Notes under the pieces: model-generated
What the model was told of the DNA's origin: nothing
What the model saw: the letters and a program-made list of their open reading frames with translations, nothing else
The model's database searches: none
Translations under genes and position numbers: made by a program
Shown here: one piece after another, positions 54,792 through 63,563 of the stretch
Layout of the letters: the number at the start of each line of letters is the position of its first letter
How positions within the stretch are numbered: position 1 is the stretch's first letter
Assembly: GCF_004216915.1 (NCBI RefSeq)
Contig: NZ_SGXD01000001.1
Location: 1,007,013 to 1,071,012, forward strand
DNA: 64,000 nucleotides
Direction of reading: 5' to 3'
DNA from: Motilibacter rhizosphaerae
Lineage (GTDB): Bacteria > Actinomycetota > Actinomycetes > Motilibacterales > Motilibacteraceae

Positions 54792-55484
54792 ATGCGCATC
54801 CTCGTGGTCGACGACGACGAGGCGGTCCGCGGGTCGCTGGCCCGTACGCTCCGCTTCGACGGGTACGACATCGACACCGCCACCGACGGGGTGGAGGCGC
54901 TCGCCGCCGTCCGTGGCGGAGAGCCCGACGGCGTGGTCCTCGACGTCCGGATGCCCCGGCTCGACGGCCTGGAGACGTGCCGGCAGCTGCGCGCGCAGGG
55001 ACTCCAGGTGCCGGTGCTCATGCTCACCGCGCGCGACAGCGTCGGCGACCGGGTCGCGGGCCTCGACGCCGGCGCCGACGACTACCTCGTCAAGCCCTTC
55101 GCCCTGCAGGAGCTGCAGGCGCGGCTGCGCGCCCTGCTGCGCCGCTCCGGCATCACCGCCCAGGTCGAGCAGAGCAGCCTCGAGCTGGTCTTCGGCGACC
55201 TGCGCCTCGACGGCCGCACCCACGAGGTCTGGCGCGGGGACAGGCTGGTCCGGCTGACGCGCACGGAGTTCGCGATCCTCGAGGTGTTCCTGCGCCACCC
55301 GCGGCACGTGCTCTCGCGCACGGTGCTCTTCGAGCAGGTGTGGGGGTACGACTTCGGCGAGTCCTCGAACAGCCTGCACGTCTACGTCGGCTACCTGCGC
55401 CGGAAGCTCGAGCTCGGCGGGGAACCACGGCTGCTCCACACGGTGCGCGGCGTCGGGTTCGTGCTGCGCGAGGACCCGCTGTGA
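54792..55484 (+). CDS. OmpR-family response regulator, MprA-like
   Basis: 230 residues. Receiver domain with the acidic pocket LVVDDDEAV, phospho-acceptor D51 ([12 protein letters not shown]), switch threonine in MLTARDS and K in [12 protein letters not shown]-terminal winged helix: [40 protein letters not shown] and TVRGVGFVL. The stop overlaps the GTG of the kinase gene by four bases. The divergent HtrA-like gene is its likely target. Confidence 0.96.
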   Translation: MRILVVDDDEAVRGSLARTLRFDGYDIDTATDGVEALAAVRGGEPDGVVLDVRMPRLDGLETCRQLRAQGLQVPVLMLTARDSVGDRVAGLDAGADDYLVKPFALQELQARLRALLRRSGITAQVEQSSLELVFGDLRLDGRTHEVWRGDRLVRLTRTEFAILEVFLRHPRHVLSRTVLFEQVWGYDFGESSNSLHVYVGYLRRKLELGGEPRLLHTVRGVGFVLREDPL

Positions 55485-56953
55485 CGAGGGGCGTCCGGGG
55501 CTGGTGGCGGCGGCGGCCGCTGCGGACGCGGCTGGCGCTGCTGACGGCGAGCGCCGTCGCGGTCGCGGTCCTCTCGCTCGCCGGGCTGGCGTGGGCCTTC
55601 GTCGGCGAGGCCCTGGACCACCAGGTGGAGTCGCAGCTGAGCGCCGAGGCGCGGGCGATCGCCGCGCAGCCGCAGGAGTGGGTGCCGCCCGCGGCCTTCC
55701 GCGGGCGCGGTCGAGGACCCGGCCGTCGTGCCACCGACTTCGGCAGCCGCTGGCAGATCCTGGCGCCGGACGGCACGGTCAGGGGGGCGTCGCCCGAGGG
55801 GCTGCCGGTGACGGCGTCGGCACGGCAGGTGGCCTCCGACGGCACCGGACGCGCGGAGCAGCACGTGACGATCGGCTCCGACGTCTACCTCGTCCTCACG
55901 GTGCCGGCCAGCGGCGGGGGCGCGGTCCAGGTCGCCATGGACGAGGGGCCGGTGGACCGGACGCGGACGACCCTCGGCCTGCTCCTCCTGGGCGCCAGCG
56001 TCGTGGGCATCGGCGGGAGCGCCCTGCTCGGCCGGGCCGTCGCGCGCGCCGGCCTGGTGCCGGTCCAGCGGCTCACCGAGGCGGTGGAGTCCTCCACGCA
56101 GACGATGGACCTGGCGCGGACGATGGACCTCTCGCAGCCGGTGGGCCTGCTCGGCGAGGACGAGGTGGGTCGGCTGGGCAGGGCGGTCAACACCCTGCTC
56201 GCGGCCGTGGACTCCTCGCGCCGTGACCAGCGCGCGCTCGTCGAGGATGCCGGCCACGAGCTCCGGACGCCGTTGACGAGCCTGCGCACGAACATCGAGC
56301 TCCTCCTGGAGATGGAGCGCAAGCCCGAGCTCGCGCACCGGCTGCCGCCCGAAGAACGCCTGCAGCTGCTGCAGGACCTCGACTCGCAGGTCTTGGAGCT
56401 CACGACGCTGACCGGTGAGCTGGTGGAGCTCGCCCGGGAGGAGGGTGCGCGCGAGGCGGTCGAGCGGGTCGACCTCGCCGACGTCGTCTCCGCGGCCGTC
56501 GCGCGGGTCCGGGCACGCGCCTCGGGCGTGACCGTACGCGCCAGCCTGCTGCCGGTCGTGGTCCTGGGGCGGCCGGCGGAGCTGGAGCGGATGGTGGTCA
56601 ACGTCCTCGACAACGCCGTGAAGTGGAGCCCAGGGGGGGCGCGGGTCGACGTGGACCTGCTGCTGGAGGGCACGTCCTCGTGCACTCTGCAGGTCGCGGA
56701 CACCGGGCCGGGGATCGACGAGGCCGACCGGCCGTACGTCTTCGACCGGTTCTACCGCGCGCCGGCGGCACGGGGCATGCCGGGCTCGGGGCTCGGCCTG
56801 GCGATCGTCGCGCAGACCGCGGCGCAGCACGGGGGGAGCGCGGCGGTCGGGCCGAACCACCCCTCGGGGACCGTGCTGAGCGTCCGGCTCCCGGTCGCGG
56901 CCCCTTCACCCTCAGCGCTCGAGCCGTCACTCGATTGGCCGGTGTACGGATGA
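55481..56953 (+). CDS. sensor histidine kinase, MprB-like
   Basis: 490 residues. Two membrane helices ([20 protein letters not shown] near 20-45 and [20 protein letters not shown] near 165-190) enclose an extracytoplasmic sensor of ~115 residues. A HAMP region, an H-box [18 protein letters not shown] with phospho-histidine, an N-box [15 protein letters not shown] and ATP-lid motifs [11 protein letters not shown] and [11 protein letters not shown] follow. Complete and probably functional. Envelope stress is the expected signal, given the paired protease. Confidence 0.95.
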   Translation: MTRGVRGWWRRRPLRTRLALLTASAVAVAVLSLAGLAWAFVGEALDHQVESQLSAEARAIAAQPQEWVPPAAFRGRGRGPGRRATDFGSRWQILAPDGTVRGASPEGLPVTASARQVASDGTGRAEQHVTIGSDVYLVLTVPASGGGAVQVAMDEGPVDRTRTTLGLLLLGASVVGIGGSALLGRAVARAGLVPVQRLTEAVESSTQTMDLARTMDLSQPVGLLGEDEVGRLGRAVNTLLAAVDSSRRDQRALVEDAGHELRTPLTSLRTNIELLLEMERKPELAHRLPPEERLQLLQDLDSQVLELTTLTGELVELAREEGAREAVERVDLADVVSAAVARVRARASGVTVRASLLPVVVLGRPAELERMVVNVLDNAVKWSPGGARVDVDLLLEGTSSCTLQVADTGPGIDEADRPYVFDRFYRAPAARGMPGSGLGLAIVAQTAAQHGGSAAVGPNHPSGTVLSVRLPVAAPSPSALEPSLDWPVYG

Positions 56954-57007
56954 TCAGCGACGGGTATCCGTCGTCGTGCCTGCCAATGACGACATCGGAG
57001 GAACCTC

Positions 57008-57253
57008 ATGGGCATCGGAGTCAGCGTCCTGCTGATCGCTGCGGGACTCATCATCGCGCTGGCCGTGCACGCGACGGTCAGCGGGCTCGACCTCCAGGTC
57101 GTCGGCTGGATCCTCGCTGCTGCGGGGGTCCTCGGGCTGGTGCTCGAGTTCGCGCTGTTCGCGCCGCGCCGCCGCTACGCGGCCCCGGTGGTCGAGCGCG
57201 ACGTCGTCGACCCCGCGCCGCGGACGGTCGTCGAGGAGCGCCGCACCTACTAG
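57008..57253 (+). CDS. small DUF6458-like membrane protein
   Basis: 81 residues. Two helices (MGIGVSVLLIAAGLIIALAV and VVGWILAAAGVLGLVLEFAL) and a cytoplasmic tail rich in Arg and Glu. This is typical of the actinobacterial DUF6458 group, function unknown. GGAGGAACCTC precedes the ATG. It follows the kinase gene by 54 bases and may be read from the same transcript or its own. Confidence 0.8.
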   Translation: MGIGVSVLLIAAGLIIALAVHATVSGLDLQVVGWILAAAGVLGLVLEFALFAPRRRYAAPVVERDVVDPAPRTVVEERRTY

Positions 57254-57333
57254 TCCCACCTCCGTCGTCCCCCCCCCCGCGACGGAGCCGAACGGTCGCG
57301 CATGACAGGCGCGCCTCAACGAAAGGTCCCCCC

Positions 57334-57498
57334 ATGGTCACCCTGCTCTACATCGTCGGCGTCATCCTCTTCATCCTCGGCATCATCGGGTTCTTCACCC
57401 ACCTGGTGGGTTTCGGCATCGGCGCGATCATCGTGGGCGCCGTCATCATCCTCGTGTGCAAGTTCGTCGTGGGCCCGCGCGGAGGCGCAGCCATCTAG
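57334..57498 (+). CDS. 54-residue hydrophobic membrane protein
   Basis: MVTLLYIVGVILFILGIIGF and a second helix IGAIIVGAVIILVCKFVVGP, then a short GGAAI end. A ribosome site GAAAGG lies seven bases before the ATG. It resembles tiny hydrophobic proteins common in actinobacteria that accompany DUF6458 genes. Followed by a terminator hairpin 12 bases after the stop, which supports it as a real gene. No function known. Confidence 0.78.
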   Translation: MVTLLYIVGVILFILGIIGFFTHLVGFGIGAIIVGAVIILVCKFVVGPRGGAAI

Positions 57499-57510
57499 GA
57501 CCTGCACGTC

Positions 57511-57544
57511 CAGCAGGGCCGTCCCCTCGGGGGCGGCCCTGCTG
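57511..57544. terminator. terminator hairpin between convergent genes
   Basis: CAGCAGGGCCG (57511-57521) pairs perfectly with CGGCCCTGCTG (57534-57544), with an inner CCCC/GGGG stack over a tiny loop. It stands between the small membrane gene and the convergent phosphohydrolase gene (stop 57557) and can serve both. Confidence 0.8.
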
Positions 57545-57556
57545 CCGTCTGCACGC

Positions 57557-58351
57557 TCAGATGTCCAGCACGAGCGCGCAGTGGTCGGACACGATCGGCT
57601 CGGCCACGACACGGAAGTCCTGCACCGCTGCGGGTTCGGACACGAGCAGGTAGCTCGCGTGGCGTACGGGCCTGGGGTAGTGCGCGGTCCGCGTGTCGGC
57701 CTCGCCCACGAGGTCGGTGAGCCCGACCTCCGCGAGGACGGCGAAGGTCTCGCTGCTGGGCAGGAGGTTCAGGTCGCCGCAGACGACGACGAGGTCGTCA
57801 GGGCGGCGGGCGTCCTGGACGAAGGCGGCGAGCCGCTCCGCCTGCGCACGGCGCTCCGGGGTGTCCTGCTTGCCCGCCGGGTCACGCAGGCCGTGCAGCT
57901 GCACGACGAGCAGCGGGCGCGGGGCGGCGACCCGTACGGCCAGGGCGGCGCGCGGACGCCCACCCGTCGGCCACTCGTCGTGGTCGAGGAGGTCCCCGTG
58001 CACGAAGCGCGACGCGGTCGACAGCAACGGCAGCCGCGCCGAGGTCCAGGTCCCGAGCCCGAACTCCTGCCGCCACCGCCGCCCCTCGGCGTCCCGGACC
58101 GGTCCCGAGTCGCAGGCGACGAACTCCGCGTGGTGCCCCGGCAGCAGCCGGCTCACGTCCTCGACGAGATCGGCGCGCTGGGGGAGGTGGTGCTCGCCGT
58201 CGGTGAAGGCCGTCCAGCCCGCGAGCCCCGGCGTCCGCGTCACCTCCTGCAGGCACACCACGTCCGCGCCGGTGGTCGGCAGCCAGGCGGCGAGCTGCTC
58301 CCACCGCGCACCGCCCCAGGCGTTCAGCGAGAGGATCCGCACCCGGCGCAC
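57557..58351 (-). CDS. endonuclease/exonuclease/phosphatase (EEP) family protein
   Basis: 264 residues from GTG 58351 (or 261 from 58342; no strong ribosome site either way). EEP fold motifs are present: ILSLNAWGG, VVCLQEVTR with the metal-binding glutamate, VVVCGDLNLLPSSETF and EPIVSDHCALVLDI. No signal peptide, so cytoplasmic. The segment RHASYLLVSEP lies where family members identify substrate. The fold covers nucleases, sphingomyelinases and phosphatases; the specific activity is unknown. Confidence 0.85.
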   Translation of the reverse strand: MRRVRILSLNAWGGARWEQLAAWLPTTGADVVCLQEVTRTPGLAGWTAFTDGEHHLPQRADLVEDVSRLLPGHHAEFVACDSGPVRDAEGRRWRQEFGLGTWTSARLPLLSTASRFVHGDLLDHDEWPTGGRPRAALAVRVAAPRPLLVVQLHGLRDPAGKQDTPERRAQAERLAAFVQDARRPDDLVVVCGDLNLLPSSETFAVLAEVGLTDLVGEADTRTAHYPRPVRHASYLLVSEPAAVQDFRVVAEPIVSDHCALVLDI

Positions 58352-58477
58352 GCTACCGGGGCCGCTGCCGGCAGGTCCGCGCCCGGCGCCGCTGGCTAGG
58401 GTGGGCAGCTCGCGCCGTCCAGCAGCAGGAGCCGTCGTGGCCGAGCACAGCAGCGCCGCCGACCAGCGGCTGGCGCC

Positions 58478-59521
58478 GTGAGGGCGCTCGTCTTCGAGGC
58501 GTACGCCGGGCCCCTCGAGGTCCACGACGTCTGGGACCCCGCTCCCGCCCCGGACGGGGTCGTCGTCCGCGTGGAGGCGACGGGGGTCTGCCGGAGCGAC
58601 TGGCACGCCTGGCAGGGCCACGACCCCGACGTGCGACTCCCGCACGTGCCCGGCCACGAGCTCGCGGGCACCGTCGCGGCCGTGGGGCGCGACGTCCGCC
58701 GCTGGCGGGAGGGGGACCGCGTGACGGTCCCCTTCGTCTGCGCGTGCGGGCGGTGCGCCCTGTGCGCCGCCGGTGAGCACCAGGTGTGCCCGCACCAGAC
58801 GCAGCCGGGCTTCACCCACTGGGGGTCGTTCGCCGAGCTCGTCGCCCTCGACGCGGCCGACGTCAACCTCGTGCGGCTGCCCGACGGGCTGCCGTCCGCG
58901 ACCGCGGCGAGCCTCGGCTGCCGCTTCGCCACGGCGTACCGCGCGGTCGTGCAGGTCGGGCGCGTACGCCCCGGCGAGTGGGTCGCGGTGCACGGCTGTG
59001 GCGGCGTGGGGCTCTCCGCGGTGCAGGTCGCCGTCGCGGCCGGTGCCCGTGTCGTGGCCGTGGACGTGAGCCCGGGGGCGCTGGAGCTGGCCCGCAGCTT
59101 CGGAGCGGAGGTCGGCGTCGACGCGCGGGCCGTCGGGGCTGTCGGCGGCACCGCCGACGCCGTGGTCGAGGCGACGCGTGGGGGAGCGGCGGTCTCCCTC
59201 GACGCGCTGGGCTCGCCCGGCACCTGCGAGGCGTCGGTCCGCTCGCTGCGCCCGCGCGGCAGGCACGTGCAGGTGGGCCTGCTGCCGCCGGGCGCCGGGC
59301 GCGCCGTGGTGCCCATGGAGCGCGTCATCGCGCTCGAGCTCGAGGTGCTGGGCAGCCACGGGATGGCGGCCCACGCGTACGACGGGATGCTCGGCCTCGT
59401 CGCCGCGGGGCGGCTGCGCCCCGACCTCCTCGTCACCCGGGAGCTGGCCCTGGCGGACGCCGCGCAGGCGCTGCGGGACGTGGGCCGGCAGCCGGGGATC
59501 GCGGTCGTCACGGCGTTCTGA
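58478..59521 (+). CDS. zinc-dependent alcohol dehydrogenase
   Basis: 347-residue MDR-family dehydrogenase. Catalytic zinc ligands: the cysteine in TGVCRSDWHAW and the histidine in VPGHELAGTV. The structural zinc uses four cysteines in VCACGRCALCAAGEHQVC. The NAD(P) Rossmann motif is HGCGGVGLSAVQVAVAAG. Start GTG 58478 with no strong ribosome site. It lies before a NagB-like gene of opposite strand. The substrate is unknown; sugar alcohol or aldehyde use with the downstream sugar operon is only contextual. Confidence 0.9.
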   Translation: MRALVFEAYAGPLEVHDVWDPAPAPDGVVVRVEATGVCRSDWHAWQGHDPDVRLPHVPGHELAGTVAAVGRDVRRWREGDRVTVPFVCACGRCALCAAGEHQVCPHQTQPGFTHWGSFAELVALDAADVNLVRLPDGLPSATAASLGCRFATAYRAVVQVGRVRPGEWVAVHGCGGVGLSAVQVAVAAGARVVAVDVSPGALELARSFGAEVGVDARAVGAVGGTADAVVEATRGGAAVSLDALGSPGTCEASVRSLRPRGRHVQVGLLPPGAGRAVVPMERVIALELEVLGSHGMAAHAYDGMLGLVAAGRLRPDLLVTRELALADAAQALRDVGRQPGIAVVTAF

Positions 59522-59542
59522 GGGCTACCCGTTCTCTGAGGG

Positions 59543-60319
59543 CTACCAGCCCCAGCCGCGGGGCTTCGCCAGGAGGGCTTGACGGTAGTCGTCGAGCCGG
59601 GTGAGCAGCCGCGCCGCCGCCTCGTCGAGGACGACGGTGACGTGCGGGTGCAGCTGCAGCACGCTGGCGGGGCACGAGGCAGTGACGGGTCCCTCGAGGG
59701 CGGCAGCGACCGCCGCCGCCTTGTGCGCGCCGGAGGCCACGAGGAGCAGGTGGCCGGCGGAGCTGATCGTCGCGAGCCCCTGCGTGATGACGTGCACGGG
59801 GACCTTCCCGAGGCTCGCGAAGAAGCGCGCGTTGTCGAGACGCGTCTGCAGCGTCAGCGTCTTGACCCTGGTGCGCGACCCCAGCGAGGAGCCCGGCTCG
59901 TTGAAGCCGATGTGGCCGTTGGTGCCGATGCCGAGGAGCTGCACATCGACACCTCCGACCGCGCCCAGCAGCGACTCGTACGCGGCGGCCGCTTCCCGCG
60001 GGTCGCGAGCCGTGCCGTCAGGTCCGTGCACCCGAGCGGGGTCGATGTCGATGGCGTCGGTGAGCTCCCGGCGGATGACCCGGGCGTAGGACTCGGGGTG
60101 ACCGGGTGCGAGCCCGACGTACTCGTCGAGGAGGTACGCGTCCACCTCGGCGAAGGACAGCCCCTCCCGGTGCCGGCGCACCAGCTCGGCGTAGGTCGCG
60201 AGCGGCGAGGACCCGGTGGCGAGGCCGAGTCGCCGGCACCCGTGGCGCAGGGCCTCCTCGAGCACGTCCGCCGCGCTCCGGCCCACGCCCTGCTCGTCAG
60301 CGACGACAGCGATCTCCAC
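59543..60319 (-). CDS. nagB: glucosamine-6-phosphate deaminase-like
   Basis: 258 residues. NagB converts glucosamine-6-phosphate to fructose-6-phosphate and ammonia. Motifs: LGLATGSSPLATYAELVRRH (phosphate loop), DAYLLDEYVGLAPGHPESY, LLGIGTNGHIGFNEPGSSLG with the catalytic aspartate/histidine region, and KVPVHVITQGLATI. All main residues look intact. It diverges from the Gfo/Idh-ABC operon, with 177 bases between starts that include a near-consensus promoter for the other side. This suggests an amino-sugar related pathway. Confidence 0.92.
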   Translation of the reverse strand: MEIAVVADEQGVGRSAADVLEEALRHGCRRLGLATGSSPLATYAELVRRHREGLSFAEVDAYLLDEYVGLAPGHPESYARVIRRELTDAIDIDPARVHGPDGTARDPREAAAAYESLLGAVGGVDVQLLGIGTNGHIGFNEPGSSLGSRTRVKTLTLQTRLDNARFFASLGKVPVHVITQGLATISSAGHLLLVASGAHKAAAVAAALEGPVTASCPASVLQLHPHVTVVLDEAAARLLTRLDDYRQALLAKPRGWGW

Positions 60320-60424
60320 CTGGCTCCTTCCGTAGAACGGTTGCGTTAGTGACGCTAGGGGCGGTTCCGCCAGGTGTCAACGCCGCAGGCGATGAAGCGG
60401 AAGAGGGCCTCCCCCCTGGAACCC

Positions 60425-60453
60425 TTGACAGTCTCTGGTCTCGTCCCTACCTT
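60425..60453 (+). promoter_or_regulatory. sigma-70-type promoter for the sugar operon
   Basis: TTGACA (60425-60430, perfect -35), 17-base spacer, TACCTT (60448-60453, -10). Transcription would begin near 60460, about 37 bases before the GTG at 60497, whose ribosome site is GAGGAC. The words TTGCGTTAG (60339-60347) and TGCGTTGCG (60471-60479) flanking it may be halves of a repressor site. Confidence 0.68.
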
Positions 60454-60496
60454 CCCTTTCATAAACCAACTGCGTTGCGGAACGAGGACGAACCAC

Positions 60497-61504
60497 GTGA
60501 GACAGCTGCGAGTGAGCGTCGTCGGCGCCGGGGGGCTGGGCCAGCTGCACATGCGCAGCCTGCGCTCGATCCCGGGGGCGCGGCTGGTGCGCGTGCACGA
60601 CCGGAGCCTCGCCCCCGAGGCCAAGGCCCTCGCCGTCGAGCTCGGCGCGGACGAGTGCGACCTGCACGGTGCGCTCGACCCTGGCGCGGTGGACGCCGTG
60701 GTGGTGGCGACCCCGACGGACACGCACGCACCCGTCGTCCTGGCCGCGCTCGACGCAGGGCTCTCGGTGTTCTGCGAGAAGCCGCTGGCGCGGACGGCTG
60801 CAGAGGCGGGCGAGCTCGCCCGACGCGCGGCTGCCCGGGGGAGCAAGGTCGCCGTCGGGCACGTCGTGCGCTACTTCCCGGAGTACGCCGCGGCCCGCCA
60901 GGCGCACCTCGACGGGATCCTCGGCCCCGTGGCCGCGGCTCGGCTCGCGCGGCTCAACGCGCCGCCCGCGTCCCACCACCGCTGGTACGCCGACTTCACC
61001 CGCAGCGGCGGCGCCCTGCTGGACATGGCGATCCACGACATCGACTGGTGCCTCTGGGCCTTCGGGCCGGTCGCCCGGGTGCACGCGAAGCGAGCGGGCT
61101 CCGGAGGGGGCGAGGTCGTCGCCATCACGCTGCGGCACGCCAGTGACGTCATCTCCTACATCGACGCCAGCTGGCGCAACGAGTCCTTCAGCACCAGCCT
61201 CGAGCTCGTGGGGAGCGAGGGCCTCCTCCGCACCAGCGGTTCTGCTGGCGCCGGCTTCGTGCTCGCGCTCCGCGACGGTGACGTCGCGGGCTACATGCCC
61301 GAGGCCGCCGAGGAGCTCGACGACCCCTTCCGGCTCGAGCTGGCCGCGGCGCTCGAGTGGTTCCGCGGAGGCCGACCGCCGCGGGCCACGGTCGAGGACG
61401 GGTACGCTGCACTGCTCACCGTCGAGGCGGCGGAGCGCAGCATCACGCTGGGGCGGCCCGTCGTGAGCGAGTCCGTCCCCACGGCGTACGCGGCGGCCCG
61501 ATGA
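60497..61504 (+). CDS. Gfo/Idh/MocA-family oxidoreductase
   Basis: 335 residues from GTG 60497, chosen because the Rossmann motif SVVGAGGLGQLHMRSL then lies at the N terminus and the start falls after the promoter at 60425-60453. The EKP motif is FCEKPLARTAAEAG. The substrate-side lysine/histidine segment is GGALLDMAIHDIDWCLWAFG, with the catalytic Asp-x-x-x-His arrangement. NAD(P)-dependent dehydrogenase of a sugar, inositol or amino sugar derivative. First gene of an operon with a second family member and a sugar ABC importer. Confidence 0.92.
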   Translation: MRQLRVSVVGAGGLGQLHMRSLRSIPGARLVRVHDRSLAPEAKALAVELGADECDLHGALDPGAVDAVVVATPTDTHAPVVLAALDAGLSVFCEKPLARTAAEAGELARRAAARGSKVAVGHVVRYFPEYAAARQAHLDGILGPVAAARLARLNAPPASHHRWYADFTRSGGALLDMAIHDIDWCLWAFGPVARVHAKRAGSGGGEVVAITLRHASDVISYIDASWRNESFSTSLELVGSEGLLRTSGSAGAGFVLALRDGDVAGYMPEAAEELDDPFRLELAAALEWFRGGRPPRATVEDGYAALLTVEAAERSITLGRPVVSESVPTAYAAAR

Positions 61505-62484
61505 CCACCGTCGGCCTGCTGGGCTGCGCCCACGTCCACGCCGCGACGTACGTCGCCGAGCTGCGCCGCCTCGCTCCGCGGGTGCGCGTCCTCGGCCTCC
61601 ACGACGAGCAGCCCGAGCGGTCGCGGCGCTTCGCGGACGCCCACGGGCTGGAGGTGTTCGCCACTGCGGAGTCGCTGTGCGAGTCCGTCGACGCGGTCGT
61701 CATCACCGCCGAGCACGCGCGCTACGCGGGCCTCGCCCGCGTCGCCGCCGAGCGGGGGTGCCGGATCCTGTGCGAGAAGCCGCTGGGCGTGGACGCGGTC
61801 TCGAGCGACGAGCTGCGCGCGCTCGATGCCTGGGCCTCGGTCGCCTTCCCGGTCCGCTACGCCCCCGCCGTGCGCCAGGCACGACGCGCCTTCCGGAGCG
61901 GCAGCCTCGGCGGCCTGCTGGCGATGAGCGGCGTCAACCACGCTCCGGCGCCGGGCGGGTTCTTCGCCGACCCGCAGCTGTCCGGCGGAGGGGCGATCGT
62001 CGACCACGTCGTCCACCTCGCCGACGCACTCCGCTTCATCACCGGCTGCGAGTACGCCGACGTCTTCGCCGAGGCGGGCCGGCTGCACGCGGACTCCCGG
62101 GTCGAGGAGGTGGCCCAGGTCGTCGTGACGACGACCGACGGCGCCTGGGCGTCGATCGACCCGGGCTGGTCGCGGCCGCAGGGCATGGCCGGGGGAGTGG
62201 ACTTCGAGATGCAGCTGTGGTTCGAGGGTGGCCGCGTGCTCGTCGACGCCTTCGCGCGCCACGCGGTGCTCACCTCACCCGGCGGGCGCGTGGCGCACCT
62301 GCCCTACGACCCGGGGATCGACGCCGCGATGCTCGCCGACTGGGTCGGCGCGATCGAGGACGGCGCCCCGCCCCCCGTGCCGCTGGAGGAGGGCTGGCGC
62401 GCGACCCGCGTCGCCCTCGGCGCCCTCGAGTCCGCCGCCACCGGCGACGTCGTCGACCTGCAGAGCAAGGAGATCCCCGCATGA
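61501..62484 (+). CDS. Gfo/Idh/MocA-family oxidoreductase, second member
   Basis: 327 residues. N-terminal Rossmann segment MTTVGLLGCAHVHAATYVAE (GxxxCxH in place of GxGxxG), EKP motif ILCEKPLGVDAVSS and GGGAIVDHVVHLADALRFIT holding the catalytic histidine pair. The altered dinucleotide loop (CAHVHA) resembles members that bind the cofactor differently. The ATG overlaps the first dehydrogenase stop (ATGA). It likely acts on the same imported sugar, for example in an oxidation-elimination-reduction sequence. Confidence 0.9.
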   Translation: MTTVGLLGCAHVHAATYVAELRRLAPRVRVLGLHDEQPERSRRFADAHGLEVFATAESLCESVDAVVITAEHARYAGLARVAAERGCRILCEKPLGVDAVSSDELRALDAWASVAFPVRYAPAVRQARRAFRSGSLGGLLAMSGVNHAPAPGGFFADPQLSGGGAIVDHVVHLADALRFITGCEYADVFAEAGRLHADSRVEEVAQVVVTTTDGAWASIDPGWSRPQGMAGGVDFEMQLWFEGGRVLVDAFARHAVLTSPGGRVAHLPYDPGIDAAMLADWVGAIEDGAPPPVPLEEGWRATRVALGALESAATGDVVDLQSKEIPA

Positions 62485-63563
62485 GCGCCACCCCGTCGTC
62501 TCCTGCCGGCCTGTCGCGACTCCGGGTGGACCACCTCCGGCGCTACGGCCTGTGGGTCGTCTTCGCCGCGGTCACCCTGGCCCTCGCGGCGGCGTCGAGC
62601 ACCTTCCGCCAGCCGATCAACCTGCAGAACATCCTGGAGCAGAACAGCATCCTCGGCATCGTCGCCTGCGGCATGGCCGTCATGATGATCTCCGGCGGCT
62701 TCGACCTCTCCGTCGGCGCCGTCGGCGTGAGCGCCTCCGTCCTCGCGGCCGTCGTCTCCTCCCGGTGGGGCGCCGGAGCGGCCATCGTCAGCGGCGTCCT
62801 CCTCGGCGCCGCCATCGGGCTGGTCAACGGCCTGCTCATCGCCCGCGTCCGCATCAACGCCTTCGTGGCGACGTTCGCCATGGCGAGCATCGTCTCCGGC
62901 CTGCTGTTCGTCGCTACTGGGGCGGAGTCGAAGCCCGCGGAGGTGCACGTGCTGGCGTCGGCCGCCTCCGACCGGGTCGCCGGCGTCCCCGTCGTGTTCC
63001 TCGTCTTCCTGCTGTGCCTGGCGCTGGTCTGGTACTTCATGACGCGGACGCGCTACGGCCACTACGTCTACAGCGTGGGCGGCAACGAGGAGGCGAGCCA
63101 CCTCTCCGGAGTCCCCGTGCAGGCCGTGCGCATCCTCGCGTTCAGCCTTGGCGGGCTGTTCGCCTCGGTCGCGGGGCTGCTCCTCCTGGGCCAGACCTCG
63201 GTCGGGCAGCCGAGCGCCGCATCGAGCTGGCCGCTGCAGGCGATCGCCATCTGCGTCGTGGGCGGCATCGCCCTGACGGGAGGTACGGGCCGGATCCCCG
63301 ACGTCCTCGCCGCCACGCTCTTCCTCGGCGTCATCGCCAACGGCCTCAACCAGCTGAACGTCTCGCCGTACTGGCAGCCCACGGTGACCGGCGTCGTCAT
63401 CCTCGTCGCCGTCGTGCTCGAGCAGTACAACAAGCAGCTCCGCGGCTCCGTCCGGCGGACCGCGGCACCGCGTACCGCCTCAGCAGCAGGCGCTCCGCAC
63501 CGCTCCACCTCGACCCCCGTCCCCACCACCTCCCTTCCCACCACTTCGCAGGAGCTCCGGTGA
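62481..63563 (+). CDS. ribose/inositol-type ABC importer permease
   Basis: 360 residues, ~10 helices, of the RbsC/AraH permease group. Conserved segments are GIVACGMAVMMISGGFDLSVG (family signature), VNGLLIARVRINAFVATFAM, YSVGGNEEASHLSGVPVQA and VVGGIALTGGTGRIPDVLAA. The Ser/Thr/Pro-rich C-terminal tail (~30 residues) is extra. The start is ATG 62481, coupled to the dehydrogenase by ATGA. Its own stop overlaps the binding-protein gene. The ATPase gene is not upstream and may lie beyond the window. Confidence 0.93.
   Translation: MSATPSSPAGLSRLRVDHLRRYGLWVVFAAVTLALAAASSTFRQPINLQNILEQNSILGIVACGMAVMMISGGFDLSVGAVGVSASVLAAVVSSRWGAGAAIVSGVLLGAAIGLVNGLLIARVRINAFVATFAMASIVSGLLFVATGAESKPAEVHVLASAASDRVAGVPVVFLVFLLCLALVWYFMTRTRYGHYVYSVGGNEEASHLSGVPVQAVRILAFSLGGLFASVAGLLLLGQTSVGQPSAASSWPLQAIAICVVGGIALTGGTGRIPDVLAATLFLGVIANGLNQLNVSPYWQPTVTGVVILVAVVLEQYNKQLRGSVRRTAAPRTASAAGAPHRSTSTPVPTTSLPTTSQELR

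Noticed and set aside
58437-58481. 14-residue mini-frame with CAGGAG before it, overlapping the alcohol dehydrogenase GTG
   Set aside because: Suggestive of translational coupling but too short to support without conservation data.
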